Shown: in pieces, positions 18,502-27,322 of the stretch
How positions within the stretch are numbered: the first letter of the stretch is position 1
How the letters are laid out: each line of letters opens with the position of its first letter
From: Vibrio porteresiae DSM 19223
Lineage (GTDB): Bacteria; Pseudomonadota; Gammaproteobacteria; Enterobacterales; Vibrionaceae
Assembly (NCBI RefSeq): GCF_024347055.1
Contig: NZ_AP024895.1
Span: forward strand, 3,286,001 to 3,350,000
DNA: 64,000 nt
Reading direction: 5' to 3'
Translations under genes and position numbers: made by a program
The notes under the pieces: generated by a model
What the model was told of the DNA's origin: nothing
The model's database searches: none
What the model saw: only the letters and a program-made list of their open reading frames with translations

Positions 18502-19371
18502 ATGTCAGCGAAACATCCTATTATTGCCGTTACAGGTTCTTCCGGTGCTGGAACAACGACGACATCTGAAGCGTTCCGCAAAATGTTTAACATGATGTCA
18601 GTAAGACCTGCTTGGGTTGAAGGTGATAGTTTTCACCGATTTACGCGCCCAGAAATGGACGTTGAAATTCGAAAAGCACGCGAGCAAGGTCGTCATATCA
18701 GTTATTTTGGCCCACAAGCCAATGACTTTCCCACGTTAGAAGAGTTCTTTCGTCAATACGGGAAAGATGGCACCGGCCAAATTCGCCGTTATCTCCATAC
18801 GTTTGATGAAGCTGTACCTTACAACCAAATGCCAGGTACCTTTACACCTTGGCAAGATTTACCCGAAAACACCGATGTGCTGTTTTACGAAGGGTTGCAT
18901 GGTGGCGTAGTCGATGGAGAGGTAAACGTGGCGCAACATGTTGATTTTTTGATCGGCATGGTACCCATCGTTAACCTTGAATGGATTCAAAAGTATGTCC
19001 GAGATACACGCGATAGAGGTCATTCTCGTGAAGCCGTGATGGATTCTATTGTTCGCTCGATGGATGATTACCTCAATTACATCACGCCACAGTTTTCTCG
19101 TACGCACATCAACTTTCAACGTGTTCCGACGGTCGACACATCCAACCCACTAAATGCGAAAGGCATTCCAAGTTTAGACGAAAGTTTTGTTGTTATACGC
19201 CTTCGCGGCATAAAAAACGTCGATTTCCCCTATCTGCTCGCTATGATAGATGGATCATTTATGTCACGGCATAACACCATTGTCGTTCCTGGCGGGAAAA
19301 TGGGGTTTGCGATGGAATTGATTGTGCGTCCGATACTGCAACAACTGATAGACAGCGGCAAAATTGGTTAA
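18502..19371 (+). CDS. prkB: PrkB, phosphoribulokinase-family kinase
   Basis: 289 aa, same length as E. coli PrkB. The P-loop is GSSGAGTTTTSEAF. The R-rich and acidic blocks of the phosphoribulokinase/uridine kinase family are present (HRFTRPEMD, FYEGLHGG, DTRDRGHSREAVMDSI). No Calvin-cycle genes are in the window, and enterobacterial PrkB has no proven autotrophic role, so the physiological substrate is uncertain. It sits directly upstream of crp. In E. coli yhfA separates prkB and crp; here it is absent. Confidence 0.93.
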   Translation: MSAKHPIIAVTGSSGAGTTTTSEAFRKMFNMMSVRPAWVEGDSFHRFTRPEMDVEIRKAREQGRHISYFGPQANDFPTLEEFFRQYGKDGTGQIRRYLHTFDEAVPYNQMPGTFTPWQDLPENTDVLFYEGLHGGVVDGEVNVAQHVDFLIGMVPIVNLEWIQKYVRDTRDRGHSREAVMDSIVRSMDDYLNYITPQFSRTHINFQRVPTVDTSNPLNAKGIPSLDESFVVIRLRGIKNVDFPYLLAMIDGSFMSRHNTIVVPGGKMGFAMELIVRPILQQLIDSGKIG

Positions 19372-19612
19372 TTCATCACATGTAAATTTCGCTTACTTTT
19401 CATACCGTGATCATAAGCACGTTTTTGCGCAATAAAACGGCCAAACGACACGATTAAAGTCAAGAAATTCGCAGTGAAAAAGGATACTATTCTTTAACGG
19501 AAACAAGATAACTTGCAGTGAATCCAAACTCTTCTTATTCTAGTAAGCCTGAATAAGGCTTCGCTAAATTATGGATAGCGGCAAGCGTACCCTGCAGAGG
19601 AAGTGAGATATT
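19372..19612 (+). promoter_or_regulatory. crp upstream region with CRP-like site
   Basis: 241 bases between prkB and crp with no gene. CGTGATCATAAGCACG at 19406-19421 is an imperfect palindrome resembling a CRP site (TGTGA-N6-TCACA; GTGA and CA preserved). In E. coli, CRP controls its own gene through such sites, so autoregulation is plausible. No terminator for prkB is evident. Confidence 0.4.
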
Positions 19613-20245
19613 ATGGTTCTAGGTAAACCTCAAACAGACCCAACATTAGAGTGGTTTCTTTCACACTGTCATATTCACAAATACCCATCAAAAAGCACTT
19701 TGATTCATGCGGGTGAGAAGGCAGAAACGCTGTATTACATCGTAAAAGGTTCTGTTGCGGTATTAATTAAAGATGAAGAAGGCAAGGAGATGATCCTTTC
19801 CTATCTGAATCAGGGTGATTTTATCGGTGAACTTGGTCTTTTCGAAGAAGGTCAAGAACGTAGCGCCTGGGTTCGCGCGAAATCTCCATGTGAAGTAGCT
19901 GAAATTTCATTTAAGAAATTCCGTCAGCTAATTCAAGTTAACCCAGACATTCTAATGCGTCTTTCTGGTCAAATGGCACGTCGCCTACAAGTGACCAGCC
20001 AAAAAGTGGGCGATTTAGCCTTCCTTGATGTGACTGGCCGTATTGCTCAGACTCTTTTGAATCTAGCAAAACAACCTGATGCAATGACCCACCCAGATGG
20101 TATGCAAATTAAAATTACCCGTCAGGAAATTGGTCAAATCGTTGGTTGTTCACGTGAAACGGTTGGTCGTATTCTCAAGATGCTTGAAGAACAAAACCTT
20201 ATTTCTGCACACGGCAAAACTATCGTCGTGTACGGCACCCGTTAA
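19613..20245 (+). CDS. crp: CRP, cAMP receptor protein
   Basis: 210 aa, almost identical in form to E. coli CRP. The N-terminal cAMP-binding beta-roll contains GDFIGELGLFEEGQERSAWVRA, which binds the cyclic nucleotide. The dimer helix (about 110-138) leads to the winged helix-turn-helix, whose recognition helix is GCSRETVGRILKML. It is the global regulator of carbon use and, in vibrios, also affects quorum sensing and natural competence. GAGGAAG lies before the ATG at 19613. The gene is followed by a strong terminator. Confidence 0.99.
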   Translation: MVLGKPQTDPTLEWFLSHCHIHKYPSKSTLIHAGEKAETLYYIVKGSVAVLIKDEEGKEMILSYLNQGDFIGELGLFEEGQERSAWVRAKSPCEVAEISFKKFRQLIQVNPDILMRLSGQMARRLQVTSQKVGDLAFLDVTGRIAQTLLNLAKQPDAMTHPDGMQIKITRQEIGQIVGCSRETVGRILKMLEEQNLISAHGKTIVVYGTR

Positions 20246-20270
20246 TTCGTACTCACAAGCAACGAATGAG

Positions 20271-20298
20271 AAAAACCACCCTTGGGGTGGTTTTTTTT
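20271..20298 (+). terminator. Rho-independent terminator of crp
   Basis: AACCACCC (20274-20281) pairs with GGGTGGTT (20285-20292), followed by a run of T. It starts 26 bases after the crp stop. Confidence 0.92.
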
Positions 20299-20322
20299 GT
20301 TCGCGAAACAGTAGGTAATATT

Positions 20323-21111
20323 TTACTGTCGGTGAGTACTTTCAAAGATTTTATCTGCTGACGCTTCAACAAACCCTTGATATAAGTTGCCGTCACTCAT
20401 GACATAGCGCTTAGCAAACTCATAAAAGCCACCGGGAATCATGGCCGTGACATCATCAAAGCTCACTTCAACCTTGTCGGCCAAGGTAGAGGATTGCTCA
20501 AGCAACACCTCAGGAGAACCTTTGACCTCTCCCCCAGCTTCATTAATGGCAAAACCGTGACTGCGTAAATGCGCATTAACCTGCGTCACCTCTTCAAACG
20601 CTCTCAGTTGATTAACACTCACGGTGAAGTGATTCGCTCCATAGCCGTGCGCCGCTAACCAACCCGCGTATTCGCTTTCTGCAGCCAAAATTTGGTAATC
20701 GGTGTAAGTTAAAGACCAAGGTCTTCCTTGCCACAAAAACGATGGCACAGTGACTTGAGGAACCGAATCAAGCAATTGATGAATCAGCTTTTGTGCTGGC
20801 ATACTCAGTTCACCCACTAGCAGTTCACTGATAAAGACTTTAGGTAACTTGGGATCTGGATGTTGTAAATGACGGGCATATAGCTTTTTGGCAACAAAAC
20901 GATATTCGCCGCCAACTTGATAACCTTCGGCAAGAAAAGGCTGCATCAGCACCTCTAAACCGAGTTGTGGACTGCGAAACGTGCGTAAGGCAATGTGGTC
21001 ATTGATTAATGGTTCGTTTTCTTGCAGCAATTGGTGAACTTTGTCCGCCGATGGACACAAACGGGTAATGTAATCTTGCCACAAATGATCAAACAGTTGG
21101 ACAGCACTCAT
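20323..21111 (-). CDS. DUF1338 family protein (2-oxoadipate dioxygenase/decarboxylase-like)
   Basis: A 262-aa protein of the DUF1338 family. Relatives (HglS/YdcJ) are iron-dependent enzymes that turn 2-oxoadipate into D-2-hydroxyglutarate. Candidate metal ligands are seen in DHIALRTF (His), FISELLVGEL (Glu) and NHFTVSVNQL (His). It is shorter than YdcJ (about 450 aa), so it is the short-form family and the substrate may differ. It is next to astD with 74 bases between and on the same strand, so it may be the last gene of the ast operon. A role in keto-acid or amino-acid breakdown would fit, but is inferred. Confidence 0.82.
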   Translation of the reverse strand: MSAVQLFDHLWQDYITRLCPSADKVHQLLQENEPLINDHIALRTFRSPQLGLEVLMQPFLAEGYQVGGEYRFVAKKLYARHLQHPDPKLPKVFISELLVGELSMPAQKLIHQLLDSVPQVTVPSFLWQGRPWSLTYTDYQILAAESEYAGWLAAHGYGANHFTVSVNQLRAFEEVTQVNAHLRSHGFAINEAGGEVKGSPEVLLEQSSTLADKVEVSFDDVTAMIPGGFYEFAKRYVMSDGNLYQGFVEASADKIFESTHRQ

Positions 21112-21185
21112 AGCTTCTCCTTATCTGTGAAATAGCGACCATCTTCCCCTAAGTTCGCCGCCACACGTAAACTGCGTTCGCGTAT

Positions 21186-22643
21186 TCATAACTCAATACC
21201 TGGACTTAACTGCGCGGGTAATTCAGCGCACTCCCCTTCCATTGATGCCATCGGATAAGCACAATAATCCGCGGCATAATAGGCACTTGGGCGCAAATTA
21301 CCGGATGCCCCCGGACCACCAAATGGTGCATCACTGCTCGCCCCCGTCAGCTGTCGATTGCGGTTAACAATGCCGGCGCGAATGTGGTCAATGAAATACT
21401 GCCACTCATCATCTTGAGTCGAAATAAGCCCCGCAGAAAGTCCAAAGCGAGTATTGTTGGCTTCCGTCACCGCCTGCTTTAAATCTTGATAACGAATCAC
21501 TTGCAGTAATGGTCCGAAATACTCTTCATCAGGTAACTCTTCAATAGAGGAAACATCGATAATCCCTGGGGTCACAAACGCCGCATGAGTGTTCTTCGCC
21601 TCAAGTAAAATCTCACCGCCTAAGGTTTCAAGATGCGCCTGCGCAGCCACAATACTTTGCGCAGCATGAACAGAAATTAAGGTTCCCATAAACGGTTCGG
21701 GGTGGGCAAAAGGCTGATCGATGCGCAGTTTCTGAGTTGCTGAAACTAATCGCACCAAAAGCTCATCACCTTTATCACCAATAGGTACAAATAACCTACG
21801 AGCGCAGGTACAACGTTGCCCCGCACTGATAAATGCCGATTGAATAATCGTATAAATGGCAGCGTCTAACTCACCAAACGCTTCGGAGATCACGAGTGGA
21901 TTATTGCCACCCATCTCTAGCGCCAGCATCTTTCCTGGTTGCCCTGCAAACTGACGATGCAGTAACTGCCCAGTTGCCGCGCTACCAGTGAACAGCAAAC
22001 CATCAATCCCTTTAGATTGAGCTAAGGCAATGCCCGTCTCTTTTGCTCCTTGAACCAAGTTCAATACCCCATCAGGTAAGCCAGCTTTCTGCCACAGTCT
22101 TACCATCAACTCTCCGCTTAAGGGCGTTTGCTCTGAGGGTTTAAACACCACAGTATTACCTGCAAGCAAAGCGGGAATAATATGACCGTTGGGCAAATGA
22201 CAAGGAAAGTTATAAGGTCCAAATACTGCCATGACACCAATAGGCCTATGACGCAGCACGACCTGATTACCATTCACCTCTTTGGCGCGCTCGCCGGTTC
22301 TCTCTTGATAAGCGCGAATCGAGATGGCGGCCTTACCTGCCATAGCAGCAGCTTCAGTACGTGTCTCCCACAGCGGCTTACCCGTTTCTTGAGCAATGGT
22401 CTGAGCAATCAGCTCACTGTTATCCTTGACGGTATCCGCAAACTTAAGCACCAATGTTTCTCGCTCAGAAAACGAAAGCGCCTTCCACGCCACCAAAGCT
22501 TCGCGCGCCGCTTGTACCGCTAACTCAACTTGAGACAAGGTGGCACCAAACCCCTGCCACAACACATCCCCTTGATAAGGACTGATGGACGCAAATGCTT
22601 CGCCTTGACCTTCAATCCACTGTCCTGCAATCCACTGAGTCAT
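21186..22643 (-). CDS. astD: N-succinylglutamate 5-semialdehyde dehydrogenase
   Basis: AstD, 485 aa. It oxidises succinylglutamate semialdehyde with NAD in step 4 of the arginine succinyltransferase pathway. Aldehyde dehydrogenase landmarks are seen: GPYNFPCHLPNGHIIPALLAGNTVVFKPSE, LFTGSAATG, the catalytic Glu in ALEMGGNNP and the catalytic Cys in SAGQRCTCARR. It is 18 bases after astA on the same strand. AstD rather than another ALDH is called from context and from the short MTQWIAGQW start. Confidence 0.95.
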   Translation of the reverse strand: MTQWIAGQWIEGQGEAFASISPYQGDVLWQGFGATLSQVELAVQAAREALVAWKALSFSERETLVLKFADTVKDNSELIAQTIAQETGKPLWETRTEAAAMAGKAAISIRAYQERTGERAKEVNGNQVVLRHRPIGVMAVFGPYNFPCHLPNGHIIPALLAGNTVVFKPSEQTPLSGELMVRLWQKAGLPDGVLNLVQGAKETGIALAQSKGIDGLLFTGSAATGQLLHRQFAGQPGKMLALEMGGNNPLVISEAFGELDAAIYTIIQSAFISAGQRCTCARRLFVPIGDKGDELLVRLVSATQKLRIDQPFAHPEPFMGTLISVHAAQSIVAAQAHLETLGGEILLEAKNTHAAFVTPGIIDVSSIEELPDEEYFGPLLQVIRYQDLKQAVTEANNTRFGLSAGLISTQDDEWQYFIDHIRAGIVNRNRQLTGASSDAPFGGPGASGNLRPSAYYAADYCAYPMASMEGECAELPAQLSPGIEL

Positions 22644-22661
22644 TATCTGCTCCTTCTTCCG

Positions 22662-23681
22662 TTATTGCGCTAGCACTCGGACGTAGTCGCCACTTTCCAC
22701 CCCTAAGGCCTGAGCGACATCAGGTGCCAAAATTGCACTGTGGTTCTCCCAGCTCACCGCCGCTTTTGCCGCAGTTGCACGAAAATGTCGAAATGAGGTA
22801 TTCGCGATAAGGTAATTTTGTGAACTGGTATGCTCTGCCACTTTCACTTTCAAACGCTGTGAATGTTGTACTGATTCGATATGATCGCGATCGCACTCAA
22901 CAGTTGGACCCGCATCAAAGATGTCGACATAGTTACGGCAGACAAAACCTTCTTTTTCCAACAAACGTAAAGCAGGTTTCGTGTTCTCGTGAACCTGACC
23001 GATAACCGCTTGAGCTTCTTTACTTAACAAGTTGATATAAATAGGCAATTTAGGCATCAAATCGGCAATAAACCCTTTATTACCAATCCCAGTCAAATAG
23101 TCCGCCATCGTGAAATCGATGGAGAAAAAGTGCTGTTGTAGCCATTGCCAAAATGGAGAATTACCCTCTTCATCAGAGACACCACGCATCTCAGCAAAAA
23201 TGGTTTTAGAAAAACGTTCAGGATGTTCTGCCAACATTAAAAAGCGACATTTAGACATCAAGCGACCATTGAGGCCTTGGCGAAATTGAGGACGTAAGAA
23301 GAGCGTGCAGATTTCGCTGCACCCGGTGTAGTTATTACCAAGAGTCAGTAGCTTAACTACGTTTTTGACTTTGAGTCGACGTGAAGAATGAACGATAGTG
23401 CTGATGTGATAAGAGTAACAAGGAACATCCCATCCGACCGCCGCTTCGATACCTGTCGTTCCAGCGATTTCTCCAGTTTCACTGTCGAAACCGACCATCA
23501 AGTAACCTTCGTCTCCCGGTTCAGTGACTTCCGGTTTGGCAAAACTGTATTCGGAATGTTGGATGCGAGTTTTTAACATTTCCTCATTAACAGGAAGCGA
23601 AGTAAACCCATAACCGGACTCCACCGCACAAATGTGGAGAGCATCATAATCGGACATTGCGATAGGGCGAACAACTAGCAT
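22662..23681 (-). CDS. astA: Arginine N-succinyltransferase
   Basis: AstA, 339 aa. It transfers succinyl from succinyl-CoA to arginine, starting ammonia-producing arginine catabolism. Family stretches are MLVVRPIAMSDYDAL, CTLFLRPQFRQGLNGRLMSK, EMRGVSDEEGNSPFWQWL and the IFDAGPTVECD segment. The ATG at 23681 (GGAGGG 7 bases upstream) is preferred to the GTG directly before it. It lies between astC and astD. astB and astE are not in the window. Confidence 0.95.
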   Translation of the reverse strand: MLVVRPIAMSDYDALHICAVESGYGFTSLPVNEEMLKTRIQHSEYSFAKPEVTEPGDEGYLMVGFDSETGEIAGTTGIEAAVGWDVPCYSYHISTIVHSSRRLKVKNVVKLLTLGNNYTGCSEICTLFLRPQFRQGLNGRLMSKCRFLMLAEHPERFSKTIFAEMRGVSDEEGNSPFWQWLQQHFFSIDFTMADYLTGIGNKGFIADLMPKLPIYINLLSKEAQAVIGQVHENTKPALRLLEKEGFVCRNYVDIFDAGPTVECDRDHIESVQHSQRLKVKVAEHTSSQNYLIANTSFRHFRATAAKAAVSWENHSAILAPDVAQALGVESGDYVRVLAQ

Positions 23682-23702
23682 CACTAATCCCTCCAGATGC
23701 TA

Positions 23703-23723
23703 AGGGCCCGATGTCCGGGCCCT
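23703..23723. other. GC-rich hairpin between astC and astA
   Basis: AGGGCCCG (23703-23710) pairs with CGGGCCCT (23716-23723), with a 5-base loop and no T-run. It lies in the 99-base gap between astC and astA. It could be an RNA-processing or 3'-stabilising hairpin that makes astC mRNA more abundant than astAD, which is inference. Confidence 0.5.
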
Positions 23724-23780
23724 ACCTAGTCTATCGCCATGAGCGCTAACTTCTCATGCAGCGAGATGGCGATACCCAGC

Positions 23781-24992
23781 TCACACTAGTGTTGCAATTG
23801 CAGAATCTAGGCGAGCTAAACCTTCTGCGATATCTTGTTCTGGAATGATCAACGATGGGGTAAAACGCAATACATTTGGACCTGCTACCAGCATCATCAA
23901 GCCTGCTTGACCAGCAGCCACTAACACATCGCGTGCGCGACCTTCCCATTTCTCATTCAATGCAGCACCGATAAGCAAACCTTTACCACGTACTTCACTG
24001 AAGATATCGTATTTTTGATTAATTTTTTCTAGTCCAGCACGGAATAGCGCTTCACGTGCTTTAACCCCAGCAAGGGTTTCTGGCTGACTAATAATATTCA
24101 CAGCCGCTTCAGCAACAGCACACGCTAGTGGGTTACCGCCATAAGTCGAACCATGAACACCGACTTTAAAGTGCGAGGCAATCTCGGTTGTCGTCAAAAT
24201 TGCACCAATCGGGAAACCAGCACCAAGTGATTTAGCGGTACTCAGAATATCGGGAGTCACACCTAAACCTTGGTAAGCATAGAAATCACCAGTACGGCCA
24301 TTACCAGTTTGTACTTCATCGAAAATCAGTAGTGCATTGTGTTTATCACACAGTTCACGAACCGTTTGTACAAACTCGTCGCTTGGAGAAACGATACCGC
24401 CCTCACCTTGCAAAGGTTCCATCATTACAGCACAAGTTTTATCGGAAATATGTGCTTTAAGTGCTTCAATATCGTTGTAAGGGATGTGAGTAATGTCAGA
24501 AGGCTTAGGGCCAAATCCATCAGAATAATGAGACTGACCACCGACAGTTACCGTAAAGAAAGTACGGCCATGGAAACCTTGTACAAAGGCGATAATTTCT
24601 GATTTTTCAGGACCAAACTTATCTACTGCGTAACGACGCGCCAATTTCAGTGCGGCTTCGTTAGCTTCTGCCCCTGAGTTTGCGAAAAACACTTTCTCAG
24701 CAAACGTGATTTCAGTGAGTTTTTTCGCTAAACGCAAGGCAGGCTCGTTAGTCATGACATTACTTAAGTGCCAAACCTTATTAGCTTGCTCAGTCAGAGC
24801 CTTAACCGCTGCAGGGTGGCAATGACCAAGACAGCTCACTGCAATACCACCAGCGAAGTCGATATACTCTTTACCTTCTTGATCCCATAGACGTGAACCT
24901 TCCCCTTTGACTGGGATAAAGTTCATAGGGCTATAACAAGGCACCATAACCTCGTCAAATAAACTGCGTTCTACTTTCTGTTCTACTGTCAT
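23781..24992 (-). CDS. astC: Acetylornithine/succinylornithine aminotransferase
   Basis: A 403-aa class III PLP aminotransferase of the ArgD/AstC family. The PLP Lys is in STAKSLGAGFPIGA, the cofactor Asp in LIFDEVQTGNGRTG, and NSGAEANEAALKLAR is present. It can act on N-acetylornithine (arginine synthesis, ArgD) or N-succinylornithine (degradation, AstC). Placement with astA and astD argues AstC; the arg cluster at 43.8-50.3 kb has no argD, which argues it does both, and V. cholerae annotations call it argD. The ATG at 24992 has GAGGGG 7 bases upstream; a start at 25016 would add eight residues. Confidence 0.93.
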   Translation of the reverse strand: MTVEQKVERSLFDEVMVPCYSPMNFIPVKGEGSRLWDQEGKEYIDFAGGIAVSCLGHCHPAAVKALTEQANKVWHLSNVMTNEPALRLAKKLTEITFAEKVFFANSGAEANEAALKLARRYAVDKFGPEKSEIIAFVQGFHGRTFFTVTVGGQSHYSDGFGPKPSDITHIPYNDIEALKAHISDKTCAVMMEPLQGEGGIVSPSDEFVQTVRELCDKHNALLIFDEVQTGNGRTGDFYAYQGLGVTPDILSTAKSLGAGFPIGAILTTTEIASHFKVGVHGSTYGGNPLACAVAEAAVNIISQPETLAGVKAREALFRAGLEKINQKYDIFSEVRGKGLLIGAALNEKWEGRARDVLVAAGQAGLMMLVAGPNVLRFTPSLIIPEQDIAEGLARLDSAIATLV

Positions 24993-25396
24993 TGCACATC
25001 CCCTCTCAATACACATGCTGTGCTAATGAGCAACTACTTATATATTAGTCGAGATATAAGATTTTATATTGCGATTAAGCGCCATCAGCATTGTATTAAC
25101 AAAATATTAACCAATTCAATAGTGGTATATTCTGTAAGCAAATTACCATTGCATTCACCCACCACCACACATGACTATTTATGCACTAATAATAAGATTT
25201 TATGAAGCACTTTTCGATGCTTTAACAAAAATTTATTTAAATACTCATGGTTAAAGAGGTTATCAAGAGGACAGCAGAATCTATTACGAATAAAATTTCA
25301 ATTCAGCAAAGAGCAGCAATAGCGCAGAAAAATTAGTCAAAAAGGTGACCCCCTTCTTATTTTCGCGCCCAATACTGCTTTGAAAGATAGGGGGTT
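24993..25396. other. AT-rich upstream region of the ast operon
   Basis: 404 bases between the astC start and the pabA end. No credible gene is present (a 61-codon ORF at 25020-25205 has no family or good ribosome site). It must carry the ast promoter. CGAAT-AAAA-TTTCA at 25287-25300 matches 8 of 10 fixed bases of an ArgR box (TGAAT-N4-ATTCA) but is about 290 bases from astC. I see no clear terminator for pabA. Confidence 0.5.
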
Positions 25397-25975
25397 TTAA
25401 CGACGCAGAAAATTAGCAAGCAGTTCATGTCCTTGCTCAGTTTTAATCGACTCAGGATGAAACTGCACTGCATCAATCGGTAATGTACGATGTTGATAAC
25501 CCATGATTTCATCAATTTCACCAGCCGCATTTTCAGTCCAAGCGGTGATTTCAAAACAATCTGGTAAAGATTCAGCCTCGACGATCAAAGAGTGATAACG
25601 AGTCACCGTCAGTGGCATATTCAAACCAACAAACACACTCTTGTTGTTGTGGCGAATCTGCGATGTTTTACCGTGCATGACTTGCTTTGCGCGTATGACG
25701 TTACCACCAAATGCTTGTGCGATGGCTTGATGACCTAAACACACTCCAAGCAACGGCAGTTTCCCGGCAAAGTGACGAATTGCCTCTAACGAGATGCCCG
25801 CCTCATTAGGTGTACAAGGCCCAGGTGAAATCACGAGATGACTTGGAGACAAAGCTTCAATCTCTTCGAGAGTAATTTCATCATTGCGAACCACTTTTAC
25901 CTCAGTCCCCAATTCACAAAAATACTGGTAGAGGTTGTAAGTAAACGAGTCGTAGTTATCAATAATCAGCAGCAC
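25397..25975 (-). CDS. pabA: Aminodeoxychorismate synthase glutaminase subunit
   Basis: A 192-aa class I glutamine amidotransferase, which supplies ammonia to PabB for 4-aminobenzoate and folate synthesis. The triad is visible: Cys79 in GVCLGHQ, and His-Glu in QFHPESI. The MLLIIDNYDSFTYNL start is typical of PabA/TrpG. PabA is preferred over TrpG because no trp genes are present and the gene is next to the argD-type aminotransferase, as in E. coli (pabA near argD) and V. cholerae. Some bacteria use one protein for both, which cannot be excluded. Confidence 0.9.
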   Translation of the reverse strand: MLLIIDNYDSFTYNLYQYFCELGTEVKVVRNDEITLEEIEALSPSHLVISPGPCTPNEAGISLEAIRHFAGKLPLLGVCLGHQAIAQAFGGNVIRAKQVMHGKTSQIRHNNKSVFVGLNMPLTVTRYHSLIVEAESLPDCFEITAWTENAAGEIDEIMGYQHRTLPIDAVQFHPESIKTEQGHELLANFLRR

Positions 25976-26047
25976 GATTAAATCCAGTTTATAGAGATGC
26001 GTTTTGATGGCCGCTATTTTGCAGCATAGAGAGGATAAGACAAGTAA

Positions 26048-26080
26048 TAAAAAAACCTCAGCAAGCTGAGGTTTTTTATC
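26048..26080 (-). terminator. Rho-independent terminator of trpS
   Basis: AACCTCAGC (26054-26062) pairs with GCTGAGGTT (26065-26073), with T-runs on both sides. On the minus strand seven T follow. It lies 16 bases after the trpS stop and marks the end of the dam-trpS run. Confidence 0.9.
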
Positions 26081-26095
26081 GCAACTAAGCTGGGC

Positions 26096-27112
26096 TTATG
26101 GACGCGCCACAAAACCTACCGCTTCATACACTTTTTTCAATGTAGGCAGAGCTTGTGCTGATGCTTTTTCTGCGCCTTCACGCATGATAGCGTGCAGATA
26201 ATCTAGGTCGCCACGAACTCGTTGGTATTCAGCTTGTACTGGTTCAAGCATAGCAACAATCGCTTCACCCACATCTTTCTTAAATGGGCCGTACATTTCA
26301 ACGCCAGCGTATTGAGCTTCGATCTCTTCGAATGTTTTACCAGTGGCTGCCGAGTAAAGGCTCATCAAGTTTGCAATGCCCGCTTTATTTTCCACATCGT
26401 AAGCAATACGCGGTGGAGTTTCAGCGTCAGTTTGTGCTTTGTTGATTTTCTTGATGATCGATTTTGGATCTTCAAGCAATGTAATTACGTTCTTACGGTT
26501 ATCATCCGATTTTGACATCTTCTTAGTCGCATCCTGCAAGCTCATCACACGAGCGTTAACCGTTGGAATATAAGGTTCAGGAATGGTGAAAATCGGATTT
26601 TCTGGGCAGTAGATGTTGTTAAAACGCATCGCGATATCGCGCGCCAACTCTAGGTGTTGCTTCTGGTCACTACCAACAGGAACTTGGTGTGCGCCATACA
26701 GCAAAATATCCGCAGCCATCAGTACAGGGTAATCATATAGACCCACGTTTACGTCGTTAGCATAACGAGCCGCTTTGTCCTTGAACTGCGTCATGCGGTT
26801 TAACTCGCCCATTTGGGTATAACAGTTGAGAAGCCATCCTAACTGAGCATGTTCCGGCACATGAGATTGAACAAATAAGGTGCTCTTCTTCGGATCGACA
26901 CCAACAGCAATACATACCGCTAATGCATCTAATGTCGCCTCGTGTAGTGCTTTTGGATCTTGGCGAACCGTAATCGCATGCAAGTCCACAACACAATAAT
27001 GACAATCGTAGTCATCTTGCATCTGTTGCCATTGACGTAGAGCACCCAGGTAGTTACCGATACTTAGTTCACCTGAAGGTTGAACACCACTCAATACGAT
27101 GGGTTTGCTCAT
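26096..27112 (-). CDS. trpS: Tryptophanyl-tRNA synthetase
   Basis: TrpRS, 338 aa (E. coli 334), a class I synthetase that charges tRNA-Trp. The N-terminal region has SGVQPSGELSIGNYLGAL, whose SIGNYLG corresponds to the HIGH motif, and the second motif is KMSKSDDNR. It ends the conserved aroK-aroB-damX-dam-rpe-gph-trpS order. The 210-base gap to gph contains a long hairpin, so it may also have its own promoter. Confidence 0.98.
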   Translation of the reverse strand: MSKPIVLSGVQPSGELSIGNYLGALRQWQQMQDDYDCHYCVVDLHAITVRQDPKALHEATLDALAVCIAVGVDPKKSTLFVQSHVPEHAQLGWLLNCYTQMGELNRMTQFKDKAARYANDVNVGLYDYPVLMAADILLYGAHQVPVGSDQKQHLELARDIAMRFNNIYCPENPIFTIPEPYIPTVNARVMSLQDATKKMSKSDDNRKNVITLLEDPKSIIKKINKAQTDAETPPRIAYDVENKAGIANLMSLYSAATGKTFEEIEAQYAGVEMYGPFKKDVGEAIVAMLEPVQAEYQRVRGDLDYLHAIMREGAEKASAQALPTLKKVYEAVGFVARP

Positions 27113-27243
27113 GAGAATGATTTCCTTGTTATATAAATAAGAAGTAAAACGGATACTGAAATAAAAAGTGAATACTTAGATAAACAGCTTGTGTATTAAC
27201 TACGGTGTAGCAACGCTTACCTAAAAAATCTTATCTAACCAAT

Positions 27244-27276
27244 AAAGCCGCGTTAGTTGAATGAAAACGCGGCTTT
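27244..27276 (-). terminator. Hairpin between gph and trpS
   Basis: AAAGCCGCGTT (27244-27254) pairs perfectly with AACGCGGCTTT (27266-27276), an 11-bp stem with an 11-base loop. The minus-strand sequence after it is only TTTATT, so it may be a partial terminator after gph. Confidence 0.65.
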
Positions 27277-27322
27277 GCCAGTGTACTCATTGACGAGTAT
27301 TTTACTAGTGCCAAAATGAATT

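Noticed and set aside
25020..25205. A 61-codon ORF upstream of astC
   Set aside because: AT-rich, low-complexity translation, no ribosome site; more likely promoter DNA.
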